In this document: positions 21,113-22,003 of the stretch, piece after piece
How the letters are laid out: each line of letters opens with the position of its first letter
How positions within the stretch are numbered: the first letter of the stretch is position 1
NCBI GenBank assembly: GCA_025201765.1
Contig: MU623650.1
Span: forward strand, 1-22,003
Origin: Daldinia sp. FL1419
Lineage: Eukaryota > Ascomycota > Sordariomycetes > Xylariales > Hypoxylaceae
DNA: 22,003 nucleotides
Direction: 5' to 3'
Made by a program: the position numbers and the translations under genes
Notes under the pieces: model-generated
The model's input: only the letters and a program-made list of their open reading frames with translations
Database searches by the model: none
What the model was told of the DNA's origin: nothing

Positions 21113-21624
21113 ATTAGCCGGTAGGATGGCTATCGGAGGTGTGTAAATATGTTACACGCTCGAGGGGGCTTTTATAGCAAGCCGATAAACCTATTAAAAT
21201 GCAAACTTGCAAAGCTAATGTCTGCTAACTATCTGATTCGACAAGTTTAACGATACTTTATGTGCTCTAATTTACTCTGCGACACTTGTTAAGCCCCTGG
21301 CCGAAAGCTGAAAACACCCATGTCCCTCACATTGCTTACCAGTCTTACCTGGTAGGTAGTGGTGTTGGTGCTACGCTGCCTGATTACAATAGGCTATTGT
21401 TACATTATCTTGAAAGAAGGAATTGAAGAACTTAAACTATTTCGTACCTTAATTTAAGTAACGGATACTTTAATGGCGTTAAAAATTAGGTTAAGTATTC
21501 TAAAATCAACATCAAGATCGGAGTAGTTTCGTTCTTTGCATGTAATTACTTGGGTAGTTAATTATAGCTAGTGCAAACTACATAATAATTTACCTCTGGA
21601 TTGCCTGTTTAGTTATATACCTAG

Positions 21625-21690
21625 GTATGTACTTCCTAGCAAGTACATACGAGAGGCCACCCCTTGGGTGGCACAAGAGCCCGAACTCTT
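21625..21690. repeat. Cluster of three adjacent perfect hairpins
   Basis: First, GTATGTACTT / AAGTACATAC (10-bp arms, 6-nt loop, 21625-21650). Second, GCCACCC / GGGTGGC (7-bp arms, 3-nt loop, 21656-21672). Third, AAGAG / CTCTT (5-bp arms, 6-nt loop, 21675-21690). They are nearly end to end and lie just before the AT-rich tail. Confidence 0.8.
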
Positions 21691-21699
21691 ATTTAATAA

Positions 21700-21904
21700 C
21701 CCTTGTTAAATTCTATATAATTATATAAATTTTTGAATATTATATATATATTAATATTAATTATATAATTTAATATAATATTATAATTTTTTTATAAAAA
21801 TTTTTAATTATTTAAATTATATTTTATAAAAATTTTATATTATTAATTTTATTTTATTATTAATATTTATAATATATATATTAATATTTAAATATTTATT
21901 TTTA

Positions 21905-21944
<40 letters not shown>

Positions 21945-22003
21945 ATTATTATTTAAATTAATTAATTTTATTTAATAATAAATATAATTTTTAAAAATAA
22001 ATA
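21700..22003. repeat. AT-only low-complexity tail with ATT microsatellite
   Basis: Almost no G or C over 300 bp. It includes a run of about 12 ATT units near 21906-21942 and many short A/T palindromes. Possible explanations are an AT-rich heterochromatic block of the kind left by repeat-induced point mutation, or a collapsed assembly end. Confidence 0.85.

Larger units (their letters stand above)
20769..22003. other. Intergenic region and AT-rich right edge
   Basis: No supported gene. It begins with the likely 3' UTR of the NIPA-like gene. It then has a TAGG microsatellite, three adjacent hairpins (21625-21690) and finally about 300 bp of nearly pure A/T. The 75-codon frame at 20794-21021 has no recognisable motif. 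Confidence 0.65.

Noticed and set aside
1..22003. CRISPR array, secondary-metabolite cluster or anti-phage-like system
   Set aside because: No regularly spaced direct repeats. The genes are eukaryotic with spliceosomal introns, and no polyketide or peptide synthase or tailoring enzymes are present.

Overview
The window is nuclear DNA of a filamentous ascomycete (Pezizomycotina). The genes are interrupted by many short introns (about 48-105 nt) with CTAAC/CTAAT/CTGAC-like branch sites 7-15 nt before the acceptor. The predicted proteins are typical of this group: a Pcl-type cyclin, a PTR2/POT peptide transporter, an ankyrin-CorA-like membrane protein and a NIPA-like magnesium transporter. Intergenic DNA is full of GTACCTAGG/TAGGTAGG-like motifs, which I associate with Sordariomycetes; the order (perhaps Xylariales) is a guess. 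Both ends are low-complexity A/T, so the window may be a complete small contig.

Layout. 1-573: no gene, with a long T/A homopolymer block. 574-1581 (minus): two-exon cyclin. 1582-8430: about 6.8 kb without a convincing gene, holding a small possible spliced ORF near 3215 and a heavily decayed Ty1/Copia-like reverse transcriptase remnant on the minus strand near 6.0-6.6 kb. 8431-10610 (plus): PTR2-family transporter, including a 4-nt first coding exon and an intron pair best explained as a spliceosomal twin intron (stwintron). 11584-15670 (plus): a 12-exon gene, about 1109 aa, for an ankyrin-repeat protein with a C-terminal CorA-like membrane module; it includes a 15-nt microexon and a GC-AG intron. 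15671-18497: no gene seen. 18498-20768 (plus): NIPA-like transporter with a long disordered tail. 20769-22003: no gene; three consecutive hairpins lie next to about 300 bp of almost pure A/T.

The genes do not form an obvious pathway or a secondary-metabolite cluster. Three of the four encode membrane transporters or transporter-like proteins, two of them related to magnesium transporter families, but nothing in the sequence shows they act together. The splice models were built by hand from splice signals, phase and remembered family motifs. All coding exons join in frame. The middle of the ankyrin-CorA gene (13166-13500) is the least certain part.
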